From: Roseivirga spongicola
GTDB taxonomy: Bacteria > Bacteroidota > Bacteroidia > Cytophagales > Cyclobacteriaceae
Length of the DNA: 64,000 nt
Direction: 5' to 3'
Assembly (NCBI RefSeq): GCF_001592965.1
Contig: NZ_LRPC01000028.1
Span: forward strand, 434,001 to 498,000
The position numbers and the translations under genes are program-made. Below are positions 28,959-37,247 of the stretch, piece by piece (the first letter of the stretch is position 1; each line of letters begins with the position of its first letter). The notes beneath the pieces were generated by a model. The model was not told the DNA's origin. It did no database searches and worked only from the letters and a program-made list of their open reading frames with translations.

Positions 28959-31900
28959 ATGTCAAATCAAGTATCGTTTTTTCTAAATGGTCAGCAAGTA
29001 GTTCTAGAGGACCCTTCTCCAAAACTACTTCTGATCGACTTTTTAAGATCTCCAGAAATAGGGCTCACAGGAGCCAAAAAAGGCTGCGGCCAAGGTGGTT
29101 GTGGTGCCTGTACGGTTATCATGTCTTCTTGGAACAAAGAAAAGAAGGAAGTAGAGCATAAGTCCATCAACTCGTGTTTGAGACCAGTTTGCTCATTAGG
29201 AGGACTTTCCATTACCACTGTTGAAGGTACAGGAGGAACAAAAAGGCCTGAAAACAAACACCTTACCTTTACTCTGCCTGCTTCGAGAGGAGTGGCTCCT
29301 GGGGCAATTCAGCCAACAGATCATTGGAATGAATCTAAGAGTAACTTGCTGGAACATCAGGAGAAAAAGAAGTCACTGGTAAGGAGCAGCCTTGAAAAAA
29401 TCCGTGATGCAAAAGGTCTAGAACATGTGCTGGTAGGAGATGAAAATCTGCATGAAATTCATGAAGGAATGAACCCAGTGGCACATAGGCTGGCCATCAA
29501 TAACGGATCTCAGTGTGGATACTGTACGGTAGGTTTTGTAATGAATATGTCTGCTTTCCTTGCCCAAAATCCATCACCAACCAAGCAGCAAATAGAAGAA
29601 GCTTTCGATGGTAACATCTGTAGGTGTACTGGCTATCGGGCAATTCTTACGGGAATGAAAACCTTTGCTTCAGACTGGACGGAAGAGGACGAAAAAGAAA
29701 GAATGAAGTGCTTGACAGAAGACAAGTGCGATCAGGTTTTGGTGCATGATCAAGTAAAGATCCCATTTCCTGAGGCTGCTAAAGCACCACTTCCGGACAC
29801 TAAAATTTTAGAGAGTCAATGTGATTGGGTGACGCCTAGAACGCTTGATGAACTCAAAAGAATCATGAGGAAGAATCCTGGTGAAACTACCAGAATAGTC
29901 TTCGGAAATACATCATTCGGTATTTATGCCGATGAATACCCTCAAGTCAAATTGATGGTAGATATTAAGTTGATTGAAGAGTTAAAGGGAATTAAACAGA
30001 CTAAGGATGGAATTTCGTTTGGAGCGACCACAACTTATTCCGAACTCTTCGATTTTCTGGAGAATTTGAATCCAGAACCTACTAGCAGATTAGGAGCTAG
30101 TTTGTACATGGTTCATAGAACGGCAGGAATGATTGTGCGAAATGCTGCTTCAGTGGCGGGAAATACCATGTTGGTTCTTAAACATTTGATGCAAGGAGAG
30201 CCTTTTCCTTCTGACCTATTTACAGCCTTAGATGGTAATGATGCTACAATTACTTATCTCAAGGTATCTACCGGAAGAACCACTGAAGATCATGTTGATG
30301 AACTAGTGAGAAAGCTAAGAAGAACACCTTCATTAGCAGATGATATTATCATTCTCAGATATTTCATTCCTCAAGGCAAAGGAGAAGAGGTAGTATTATC
30401 TCAGAAAGTTTCTATAAGAGAAGTAAACTCACATTCCATTGTCAACTCAACAATTCGACTGGAGCTTGGTAAAGACTTAAAGGTCGATGAAGCTTCCATC
30501 GTTTTTGGTGGTATTGCTCCTATCACTTGGCATGCAAGAAATTCCGAGAGATGGCTAAAAGGAAAGAAGCTATCCCTAGACCTCCTTCCTAGACTTTTAG
30601 GCATTGTTAGGAGAGAAGTCATAAAAGAGCTGGCTTATTGGGAGGAAAAAGGAAGGTCTAATGGCTTACCATCGGAAGGTTTTACCGATGAATATCGCGT
30701 AAAGCTTGCTATGTCTTATATCTACAAGGCCATTGTTAGGGCGATTGTTGAAAAGAAACCGAAAGAGATTCCTGAGAACATTAGCTCTGCTGCAAAAATT
30801 GATTGGGGTAATTGGGGTGTTAGCAAAGGAACTCAACACTATACCATTCAAGACTTTAAAGCTCCAGTATCTCAACCATACATTAAGCTTATGGCTTTTC
30901 ATCAGGCTATGGGAGAGGTGCATTATACACATGAGATTGAATTGCCACCAATTGGTCAGAATGGTGCTTTTATTCAAAGCCAAAGAACGCTGGCTCTCTA
31001 TCATTTCATTAATCCAGAAACCAAAGCTCAAATTGATAGAGACCAATTAGCAGATTATCTAGAAGATAAATTCGAAGGGTTTTATGCATTAATCAATCAT
31101 GAGGATATTCCTCCAGGTGGCGTAAATCTTCAAGGTATGGGCGCTGACCAACCCATTTTTGCTGTAGATCAAATACTCTATCCAGGCCAAGCAATTGCCA
31201 TGGTTATAGCCGAGAGCGAACAATTAGCCATCGAAATTGCAGAATTCGCCTCTTCCAATTGTTTAGCGTACAAGCCCATTAACTGGCAGAAGGGGTGGGA
31301 AAAGCCAATTATGAGCATAGATGAGGCCATTGAAAAGGAGAGTATCTTCCCAGACTGTCCAAAATCTTCTCCATTTGTTACGCATATATGGAAGATTACA
31401 AGGCCTGGCACGGAACTCTATTGGACTAATGAGAATAAAAAGCCGTTGGATAAAAAGCCTGTGAAGCGGAAGACCAAGGTGGACGGCAACAACTGTCTGG
31501 TTATTGAAAATACTCAGGTGTCAGGTGAGCAGATTCATTTCTACATGGAAACACAATCTTGTGTAGCAATTCCTGAAGATGACAATCAAATTCTGATTCA
31601 CCCTTCTTCTCAAAGTCCAATGGAAATGCACCAAACTGCTGCCATTTCTTTAGCGGCAGAACATAACAAAGTCAATATTGATGTTCGTCAATTGGGAGGT
31701 GGTTATGGAGGAAAAACCGAGCAAGCCAAGTTTGTGATTGGTCCAGTTGCGGTTGCTGCTAAAGCCCTAAATATTCCGATTAGAATGGCCCTGAAGCGAG
31801 AGCATGACACCGCTATGATTGGTAAAAGACATGGTTATTATGGTCAATATCAAATAGCTGTAGATCAGGGAGATATAAGAGAAGAAGATAAGGGGATTAT

Positions 31901-33497
31901 TAGAGGTCTATTGGTTAAGCTTTGGGGCGATGGTGGTGCCTTTTACGACTGTTCATTTGTAGTAAGTAATTGTATTCAGTTGCGACTGGATAATGCTTAT
32001 CTGATCAAAAATTTTGAATCTCAATTAGATGTGTGTCGAACTAATAAGGCGCCTAATACTGCTATGCGTGCCTTTGGCGATATACAGGGCAAGTTGATTT
32101 TAGAAAATGCAGTAGATGATGCCGCATTTAGTGTTGGTATGGATCCCTATGACCTTCGACTCAAAAATATGTATCAAAGAGGGGATGTGACACCATTCGG
32201 TCAAGCCCTTTCTTATTGCTACATGCGCGATGTATGGAAATACATTGAGGAGAAGAGCGATTATAGAGCCCGAGTTAAGAAAGTTGAAGAGTTCAATAAA
32301 AATAATAAGTGGAAGAAGCGAGGTATTTATGCCATTCCTGTGAAGTATGGTTCTGGTTATAACCTAGTGATGCTTGAGCAGGCCGCTGCTATTGTTTCTA
32401 TATATTCTGGTGATGGGAGTATTTCCATCAATCAGGGTGGTGTAGATATGGGACAGGGAATGATGACCAAAGTGGAGCAAATAGCCTCTTATATCTTGAA
32501 TGTGCCTATGGAACTCATTCAAATTCATAAACCGTCAACTAAGGTAATCCCTAACCCGAGTAGCACAGGAGGTTCCACAGGAACGGCCTATAATGGTGAA
32601 GCTGTAAAGCAGGCCTGCGAGAAAATGAGGCAAAGGCTAATGGAATTTGGTCAGAAGTTGCTCAAAGAAAACGGAGAAGACTGGTGTAAGGCTCAAGGTA
32701 TTGACTATTGGAACTATGGAAAAGAAGGGTGGTCAGCAAACGTTATCCGTCCGAATGTCGATAAGCACCCAAGGTTAATCTGGCAGAATCTCGTAGGGTT
32801 GGCCTACCAATACCGCATTGACTTGATCGCTGCATTTACCGCACCAATTCCTGGCGGAACAACGCCTGTTCCTGCCATGACATTCAAGCCAATAGATCAA
32901 CAAAAGGAAATACCGGGTATTGAATTGGCCCCTGTGCAAAGCACTGCTGGTGTTGTCGACTCATTCGTTGGTTGGACATTCTCAGCTGCATGTTCAGAAG
33001 TAGAGGTAGATGTTCTCACAGGAGAAGTTAAAATTCTCAAATCAGACATTGTATTTGATATGGGCTGGAGTCTAAACCCTGCCATTGATATTGGTCAGGT
33101 AGAAGGTGCTTTTGTTCAAGGGGTTGGTTATGTAACCACCGAAAAGCTAGTTTTTCAACCTGATGGTGAAGAAGTAGGCCGCCTGAATACGCTGAATACC
33201 TGGAGGTACAAGCCACCAGCTGTTACTTCTATTCCTTTGGAAATGAATACCTATTTGTATCCTAGAAATAACTCTTCAGAGGTTCCTGAAAACCCTAATG
33301 AATTGATGTCTAGTAAAGAAGTAGGGGAGCCTCCTTTGGTACTGGCTTCTAGTGTATTCTTTGCCATCAAGGCGGCAGTAAGAGCTAGCAGGCTTGAAAG
33401 AGGGCATTCTGGTTTATTCAAATTAGATGCTCCAGCAACCGTTCAGGAAGTGAACCTGGCTTTGGATGTAACTGACAGAGACTTGAAATCTATATAG
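28959..33497 (+). CDS. Single-chain xanthine-dehydrogenase-type molybdenum hydroxylase, altered substrate residues
   Basis: A 1512-residue fusion of all three parts of the family. The N-terminal ferredoxin-like 2Fe-2S domain has C43, C48, C51 and C73; a second 2Fe-2S domain has QCGYC and ICRCTGYR. An FAD domain (about 285-520) contains IVRNAASVAGNT, and the molybdopterin domains contain QLGGGYGGK, NTAMRAFG, GGVDMGQGM and the catalytic glutamate in GEPP (E1457). By eye alignment the residues that hold purines in bovine xanthine oxidoreductase are replaced: Glu802 by T920 and Arg880 by C1005. The substrate may therefore not be xanthine. No signal peptide is seen. Last gene of the operon, followed by a large terminator hairpin. 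Confidence 0.92.
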   Translation: MSNQVSFFLNGQQVVLEDPSPKLLLIDFLRSPEIGLTGAKKGCGQGGCGACTVIMSSWNKEKKEVEHKSINSCLRPVCSLGGLSITTVEGTGGTKRPENKHLTFTLPASRGVAPGAIQPTDHWNESKSNLLEHQEKKKSLVRSSLEKIRDAKGLEHVLVGDENLHEIHEGMNPVAHRLAINNGSQCGYCTVGFVMNMSAFLAQNPSPTKQQIEEAFDGNICRCTGYRAILTGMKTFASDWTEEDEKERMKCLTEDKCDQVLVHDQVKIPFPEAAKAPLPDTKILESQCDWVTPRTLDELKRIMRKNPGETTRIVFGNTSFGIYADEYPQVKLMVDIKLIEELKGIKQTKDGISFGATTTYSELFDFLENLNPEPTSRLGASLYMVHRTAGMIVRNAASVAGNTMLVLKHLMQGEPFPSDLFTALDGNDATITYLKVSTGRTTEDHVDELVRKLRRTPSLADDIIILRYFIPQGKGEEVVLSQKVSIREVNSHSIVNSTIRLELGKDLKVDEASIVFGGIAPITWHARNSERWLKGKKLSLDLLPRLLGIVRREVIKELAYWEEKGRSNGLPSEGFTDEYRVKLAMSYIYKAIVRAIVEKKPKEIPENISSAAKIDWGNWGVSKGTQHYTIQDFKAPVSQPYIKLMAFHQAMGEVHYTHEIELPPIGQNGAFIQSQRTLALYHFINPETKAQIDRDQLADYLEDKFEGFYALINHEDIPPGGVNLQGMGADQPIFAVDQILYPGQAIAMVIAESEQLAIEIAEFASSNCLAYKPINWQKGWEKPIMSIDEAIEKESIFPDCPKSSPFVTHIWKITRPGTELYWTNENKKPLDKKPVKRKTKVDGNNCLVIENTQVSGEQIHFYMETQSCVAIPEDDNQILIHPSSQSPMEMHQTAAISLAAEHNKVNIDVRQLGGGYGGKTEQAKFVIGPVAVAAKALNIPIRMALKREHDTAMIGKRHGYYGQYQIAVDQGDIREEDKGIIRGLLVKLWGDGGAFYDCSFVVSNCIQLRLDNAYLIKNFESQLDVCRTNKAPNTAMRAFGDIQGKLILENAVDDAAFSVGMDPYDLRLKNMYQRGDVTPFGQALSYCYMRDVWKYIEEKSDYRARVKKVEEFNKNNKWKKRGIYAIPVKYGSGYNLVMLEQAAAIVSIYSGDGSISINQGGVDMGQGMMTKVEQIASYILNVPMELIQIHKPSTKVIPNPSSTGGSTGTAYNGEAVKQACEKMRQRLMEFGQKLLKENGEDWCKAQGIDYWNYGKEGWSANVIRPNVDKHPRLIWQNLVGLAYQYRIDLIAAFTAPIPGGTTPVPAMTFKPIDQQKEIPGIELAPVQSTAGVVDSFVGWTFSAACSEVEVDVLTGEVKILKSDIVFDMGWSLNPAIDIGQVEGAFVQGVGYVTTEKLVFQPDGEEVGRLNTLNTWRYKPPAVTSIPLEMNTYLYPRNNSSEVPENPNELMSSKEVGEPPLVLASSVFFAIKAAVRASRLERGHSGLFKLDAPATVQEVNLALDVTDRDLKSI

Positions 33498-33525
33498 TCG
33501 TGTAAGGCGCTGATACATTCAATAG

Positions 33526-33616
33526 AGGCTGTTTCAAAAGCTATTGTTCTCGTCATTCCCACTAGATTTTTAGAGCTGGGTCGAGAATGAAAGCTAGCAA
33601 TTGAGACAGCCTTTTT
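33526..33616 (+). terminator. Long-loop terminator after the molybdenum hydroxylase
   Basis: AGGCTGTTTCAA pairs with TTGAGACAGCCT (11 of 12 plus a G-U pair) around a loop of about 63 bases and is followed by TTTTT. The loop holds GTTCTCGTCATTCCC and GTCGAGAATGA arms that can pair partly. The AGGCTGTCTCAA type of stem resembles terminator repeats seen in other Bacteroidota. Confidence 0.75.
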
Positions 33617-33641
33617 ATTGGTCATAAAAGGAGTTAAAACT

Positions 33642-33735
33642 ATGCACTTTAGTGCATTTCGCTTTAGCTTCTCAAAAGCATCCTGGAATTTACGATGTAC
33701 GCCCCGATAATGCTCGGGGTTTGATTGACGTAAAT
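33642..33735. repeat. Hairpin cluster in intergenic DNA
   Basis: Two structures are visible: ATGCACT/AGTGCAT around TT (33642-33657), and a nested pair with CCCCGA/TCGGGG (33702-33719) inside ATTTACG/CGTAAAT (33688-33735). With the flanking terminators they account for most of the 315-base gap between the convergent genes. No gene is seen here. Confidence 0.6.
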
Positions 33736-33785
33736 CGTACATTTTCTAAGTCGGCCATTCAAAGCGACTTTTAGTTGCTTCTAAA

Positions 33786-33809
33786 ACTATGGTGCTTTCA
33801 GCCCATAGT
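33786..33809 (-). terminator. Terminator of the 225-residue lipoprotein gene
   Basis: ACTATGG/CCATAGT with a ten-base loop. On the minus strand the stem is followed by TTTTAG, just past the stop of the minus-strand gene. Confidence 0.6.
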
Positions 33810-33812
33810 GGT

Positions 33813-34490
33813 TTATTTCGTGTCCTCTTTTTCCTTACTGATTCTTTCTAATGTCTCAGCAACTTCAGTCAGGTTTGAATCTGAGTTGCCAGCTCGTATA
33901 TTTTGTGCACACTGATTGATGTGCTTTATAGGCCAATGTTCAATATACTCTTCCATGATGGTGTATTCCCCGTTACCAGTACCATCAGGGCCCATGTTCT
34001 CTCTAATAAAACTCTGCTGAACTAATAGTTTCTCTGTTTCTTCAGTGTCTAATCTCTTTATTATGTTGTCTAAGGCATTATTTACAATCACATTGTCAGG
34101 GTTTCTGTGAATGTAGTTGAGTGCAGTAACTAGATCAGTAGCAAACCAAGGCACCTTATCTACCCAATTGTCGATGAAGAGGTCTCTTTCAGATGCATTT
34201 TTGAGATTGGCTCCAGCCACTTCTAAGTAGTATACTAAAGCAGGCTCCTTATTTGGGAATATAGCCATGATAAGACCGAGCACATCTTCTGCAGACTCCT
34301 CAAATATGGCTGAAGGGTTATAACCTCTTTCTCCTTTAGGAGCGTCCGTCATAAAGCCAACGTCTACTAAGTAATCGTAAGCCTCATCTAAGTCGTAGGT
34401 AGTAGGAGTGAAGTTCTTTTGGTCACTGCCAAAACAGGCACTGAAGCAAATAAAAACCACTAAACTGATAGATTTGAGTCCCTTAATCAT
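33813..34490 (-). CDS. Lipoprotein of unknown function
   Basis: A 225-residue predicted lipoprotein. The start at 34490 gives a short basic N-terminus and a lipobox (VVFICFSAC); the 13 residues upstream in frame add nothing conserved. The mature protein is mostly alpha-helical (long stretches such as FIDNWVDKVPWFATDLVTAL) and acidic, with no recognised domain. It faces the molybdenum hydroxylase operon tail to tail and has its own terminator. Confidence 0.7.
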   Translation of the reverse strand: MIKGLKSISLVVFICFSACFGSDQKNFTPTTYDLDEAYDYLVDVGFMTDAPKGERGYNPSAIFEESAEDVLGLIMAIFPNKEPALVYYLEVAGANLKNASERDLFIDNWVDKVPWFATDLVTALNYIHRNPDNVIVNNALDNIIKRLDTEETEKLLVQQSFIRENMGPDGTGNGEYTIMEEYIEHWPIKHINQCAQNIRAGNSDSNLTEVAETLERISKEKEDTK

Positions 34491-34572
34491 GGAGCGAAAA
34501 TAATGAGTTGTGTTTTTACAACAAATCAAATAGGTTGAGTTGAACTAAAGCAGATTTATGGTTGAAAGAAGT

Positions 34573-35097
34573 TTACAAAAACATCTCTTTTAAGGCATTC
34601 CAAAGCATTTTCTTCTTCTCTGTATCGGTAGCTATTTCAGAGAGAGGATGAGCTTTTAATGATTTTTTAGGGCCGTTAGCAGTAATCTTGTAAAAGTCAG
34701 CAGGCTGAAGATTTGGTATCTTACTAGTTCCAAAATCTAACACATGCTTGTGATTTTGCTCCGCTAAAAGTGCCTCCATTTGTTCTGATGAGCTGTCATG
34801 AGTATGAGCAATGAGTACGTCTGTCTCTGTCCGTTTTACTGAACCAAGAATTTTCAATAGTAATTCTTTCTCAGCACTCACTTCACCATTTTGCCAGTCT
34901 ACCAAAATGATACAGCCTTTTAAGTTATCACCAGAAGTGAATATAGGCTTTAGCTCCACCTTGACCTCTGGTTCTTTCACAACAGCTGGCTCTTGTTCAA
35001 CGGCTTCTTCTTTATACTCGTTTGAAGCCGGTAATTCTTCTTTAATAAGGTAAAGGGGCTCGGTGATAAACTCAGAAAGAAAAGCGCGATCGGACAT
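34573..35097 (-). CDS. Uncharacterised protein, possible HolD (psi)-like C-terminal half
   Basis: A 174-residue cytoplasmic protein. Residues 20-55 are a low-complexity acidic linker rich in Glu, Pro, Lys and Val. The C-terminal half has an alternating strand/helix pattern (GCIILVDWQ, TDVLIAHTHD, HKHVLDFG) and ends HPLSEIATDTEKKKMLWNAL followed by KEMFL. That tail resembles the end of DNA polymerase III psi subunits (small residue, Leu, Asn/Thr, Lys, Leu-Trp). This is a weak, by-eye resemblance only; function is otherwise unknown. A terminator hairpin separates it from the thioesterase upstream. Confidence 0.6.
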   Translation of the reverse strand: MSDRAFLSEFITEPLYLIKEELPASNEYKEEAVEQEPAVVKEPEVKVELKPIFTSGDNLKGCIILVDWQNGEVSAEKELLLKILGSVKRTETDVLIAHTHDSSSEQMEALLAEQNHKHVLDFGTSKIPNLQPADFYKITANGPKKSLKAHPLSEIATDTEKKKMLWNALKEMFL

Positions 35098-35108
35098 AGA
35101 TCAAAAAT

Positions 35109-35145
35109 AGGCCTTTGTGGGTGTTGTTACCAACAAAAAAGGCCT
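35109..35145 (-). terminator. Terminator of the thioesterase gene
   Basis: AGGCCTTT (35109-35116) pairs with AAAGGCCT (35138-35145). On the minus strand the hairpin is followed by ATTTTTG. It lies between the thioesterase stop and the start of the next minus-strand gene. Confidence 0.7.
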
Positions 35146-35197
35146 GATTATTTAAGTTCCCTGACTAATTCGTTGAGAAGCGAAATCTGCAAAAGGA

Positions 35198-35737
35198 TTA
35201 TTCAGCTTTTGCGATATTTTGATCTACGAAAATACTTTTCAATTCTGTAGCCTCTTCTGGCTTCATTCTTTTAGCCAAAACAAGGCGAAGTTGTCTTCTT
35301 CTTAGTGCGCCATCGAATAATTCTTTCTCTTCATCCGTCTCAGGAATTAGCTCTGGAACGTCTATCGGCTTACCACCTTGGTCTACAGCCACGAAAGTAA
35401 AGAAGGCACTGTGGCTACGGAATTTGGTTCCTGAAGGTATGTTCTCGGCAAATACCTCAATATATACCTCCATTGAGCTACTAAATGAACGAACCACTTT
35501 AGCGCGAAGAGTAACTACATCGCCTAATTGAATCGGTCTTTGGAACGAAATATTATCGGCAGAGGCAGTAACAACAATTCTATTGGAGTGTTTTTGAGCG
35601 GATACACCAGCGGCTATATCCATCCAATGCATGAGTTTACCACCCATTAAATTGTTTAACGTATTGGTGTCGTTAGGAAGCACCAATTCGGTCATTATAA
35701 CTAAAGATTCACTCGACTTCTTTGCTTTCTTTGCCAT
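35198..35737 (-). CDS. Acyl-CoA thioesterase, hotdog fold
   Basis: A 179-residue cytoplasmic thioesterase of the YciA/BACH-like group. Visible features are the N-terminal strand TELVLPNDTNTLNNLMGGKL, the hotdog helix region LMHWMDIAAGVSAQKHSN with the catalytic Asp in HWMDIAA, and the strand NISFQRPIQLGDVVTLRAKV. Substrates are acyl-CoAs of unknown chain length. A perfect -7 promoter box is just upstream and a terminator follows, so it is probably transcribed alone. Confidence 0.92.
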   Translation of the reverse strand: MAKKAKKSSESLVIMTELVLPNDTNTLNNLMGGKLMHWMDIAAGVSAQKHSNRIVVTASADNISFQRPIQLGDVVTLRAKVVRSFSSSMEVYIEVFAENIPSGTKFRSHSAFFTFVAVDQGGKPIDVPELIPETDEEKELFDGALRRRQLRLVLAKRMKPEEATELKSIFVDQNIAKAE

Positions 35738-35755
35738 AGTATATTTTGTTCACTG

Positions 35756-35763
35756 CAAAAGTA
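35756..35763 (-). promoter_or_regulatory. Bacteroidota-type -7 box before the thioesterase
   Basis: On the minus strand TACTTTTG matches TAnnTTTG and lies 18 bases before the ATG, which predicts a short leader. The -33 element is not clear. Confidence 0.5.
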
Positions 35764-35831
35764 GTCAATGAATTTTTAGTTGTATGATGTATTCGTTAGA
35801 TATTTTAGAATAAAATACTGAAAAGGAGAGC

Positions 35832-35895
35832 ACAAATGACAAGCGTCAAATTCCAATTGCCGACCAACTCTGATTACTGTTTTCCGTTTTCTAAT
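35832..35895. repeat. Degenerate heptanucleotide repeat
   Basis: Between pcm and the thioesterase gene the DNA reads in 7-base steps CAAATGA, CAAGCGT, CAAATTC, CAATTGC, CGACCAA, CTCTGAT, TACTGTT, TTCCGTT, TTCTAAT. It is more decayed than the other copies. Confidence 0.5.
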
Positions 35896-35903
35896 GAACC
35901 GAT

Positions 35904-36554
35904 TTACTTCCCCCAACCGTCTTCGCCCATGAGAGGGACAAACTTGAAATCAGTAAAGGTTTCGGTCCTTACACGGTTTTTGGCGGTTTTAGTAATGCGC
36001 AGCATTTGTTGAGTTTTGGCATCACCTACAGGAATCACCAAGATACCACCAACCTTTAGTTGGTCAATGAGTGCATCGGGTACAGTGGGAGCCCCTGCTG
36101 TCACTATAATTTTATCATAAGGAGCAAAGCGTGGCATTCCCTGCGAACCATCTCCATAAAAGAAGTTTGGTTTATATCCCATTTCTGGCAAAAACCAACT
36201 GGTTTTGTCGTACAAATCTTTCTGATACTCAATGGTATAAACCTCGGCACCTAATTCTAGCAGTACAATGGATTGATATCCAGAGCCAGTTCCAATTTCG
36301 AAAACTTTGTCTCCAGGCTTTAACTCTAGTAGTTCAGTTTGGAAAGCTACGGTATAAGGTTGAGAAATGGTCTGACCCGAACCTATAGGGAAGGCTTTGT
36401 CTTCATAAGCATGCTCCAAAAATGCATTCTCAAAGAAGAAGTGGCGCGGTATTTTGCCAATAGCAGCTAATACTCTTTCATCTCTAATTCCCTTCTCTCT
36501 AACAACTCGCACGAGCTGCCTTCTCATTCCTTTATGTCTGTAACTGTCTTGCAT
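35904..36554 (-). CDS. pcm: Protein-L-isoaspartate O-methyltransferase
   Basis: A 216-residue SAM-dependent enzyme that methylates L-isoaspartyl residues in damaged proteins. Motif I, VFEIGTGSGYQSIVL, lies near residue 79; the substrate loop region AFPIGSGQTISQPY and the C-terminal strand ILVIPVGD are also visible. The start at 36554 (MQDSYRHKGMRRQLV) matches the family N-terminus. A 59-residue longer reading overlaps the divergent ribE and has no family similarity. It is divergent from ribE with about 108 bases between the starts. Confidence 0.94.
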   Translation of the reverse strand: MQDSYRHKGMRRQLVRVVREKGIRDERVLAAIGKIPRHFFFENAFLEHAYEDKAFPIGSGQTISQPYTVAFQTELLELKPGDKVFEIGTGSGYQSIVLLELGAEVYTIEYQKDLYDKTSWFLPEMGYKPNFFYGDGSQGMPRFAPYDKIIVTAGAPTVPDALIDQLKVGGILVIPVGDAKTQQMLRITKTAKNRVRTETFTDFKFVPLMGEDGWGK

Positions 36555-36662
36555 TGAAGCTTCGAATTTATCTGAAAATTTGCAGACAATCCGATAAAAA
36601 ATTGATGCTTTTCGTTTGTGCTTGAGGCTCAGGCTTTCCCGATTAATGCGTAAACTTGCCAT

Positions 36663-37247
36663 ATGTTTACAGGGATAATAGAAACGGTAGGAACCATCAG
36701 TTCCATTGAGCAAGAAGGAAGCAATTATCACTTCAATATTGAAAGTAACATCAGCAATGAGCTAAAGATAGACCAAAGTGTGGCTCATAATGGGGTGTGC
36801 CTTACAGTGGTTGCTGTAAATGAAAATGTACACCGAGTTACTGCGATTGATGAAACGTTACAAAAGACAAGCCTGGGAAACTGGAATGTTGGTGGTAAAG
36901 TGAATATAGAGCGTTGTATGGTGGCTAATGGCCGATTTGACGGTCATGTTGTACAAGGCCATGTGGATCAGATTGGTACAGTAACGAGTATCCAAGAAGA
37001 GGATGGAAGCTGGCTTTACGACTTTGAATATGACCCCTCATTAGGCAATGTAACTGTTGAAAAAGGTTCGATATGCGTTAATGGCACCAGCTTGACTTGT
37101 TTCAATTCTGAAGAAGGAAAGTTCAGAGTAGCTATTATTCCTTATACCTACGACCACACAGTATTTCATACGCTTAAAGAAGGAGATTCAGTAAACTTAG
37201 AATTCGATATCATTGGGAAGTATGTTAAAAGACTTTTAGGCAAATGA
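36663..37247 (+). CDS. ribE: Riboflavin synthase alpha chain
   Basis: A 194-residue enzyme that dismutates two 6,7-dimethyl-8-ribityllumazines to riboflavin. It starts with the diagnostic MFTGIIETVG and shows two lumazine-binding repeats (about 1-90 and 95-190), each with a conserved segment: AHNGVCLTVVAV in the first, EKGSICVNGTSLT in the second. It overlaps menC by four bases (ATGA). No FMN riboswitch is visible in the short divergent leader. Confidence 0.97.
   Translation: MFTGIIETVGTISSIEQEGSNYHFNIESNISNELKIDQSVAHNGVCLTVVAVNENVHRVTAIDETLQKTSLGNWNVGGKVNIERCMVANGRFDGHVVQGHVDQIGTVTSIQEEDGSWLYDFEYDPSLGNVTVEKGSICVNGTSLTCFNSEEGKFRVAIIPYTYDHTVFHTLKEGDSVNLEFDIIGKYVKRLLGK

Noticed and set aside
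33443-33742. Minus-strand reading frame of 99 residues after the molybdenum hydroxylase
   Set aside because: It reads through the long-loop terminator and the hairpin cluster and overlaps the end of the hydroxylase gene; no protein features.
36555-36731. 59-residue longer N-terminus for pcm
   Set aside because: It overlaps the divergent ribE start and has no family similarity; MQDSYRHKGMRRQLV is the usual beginning.
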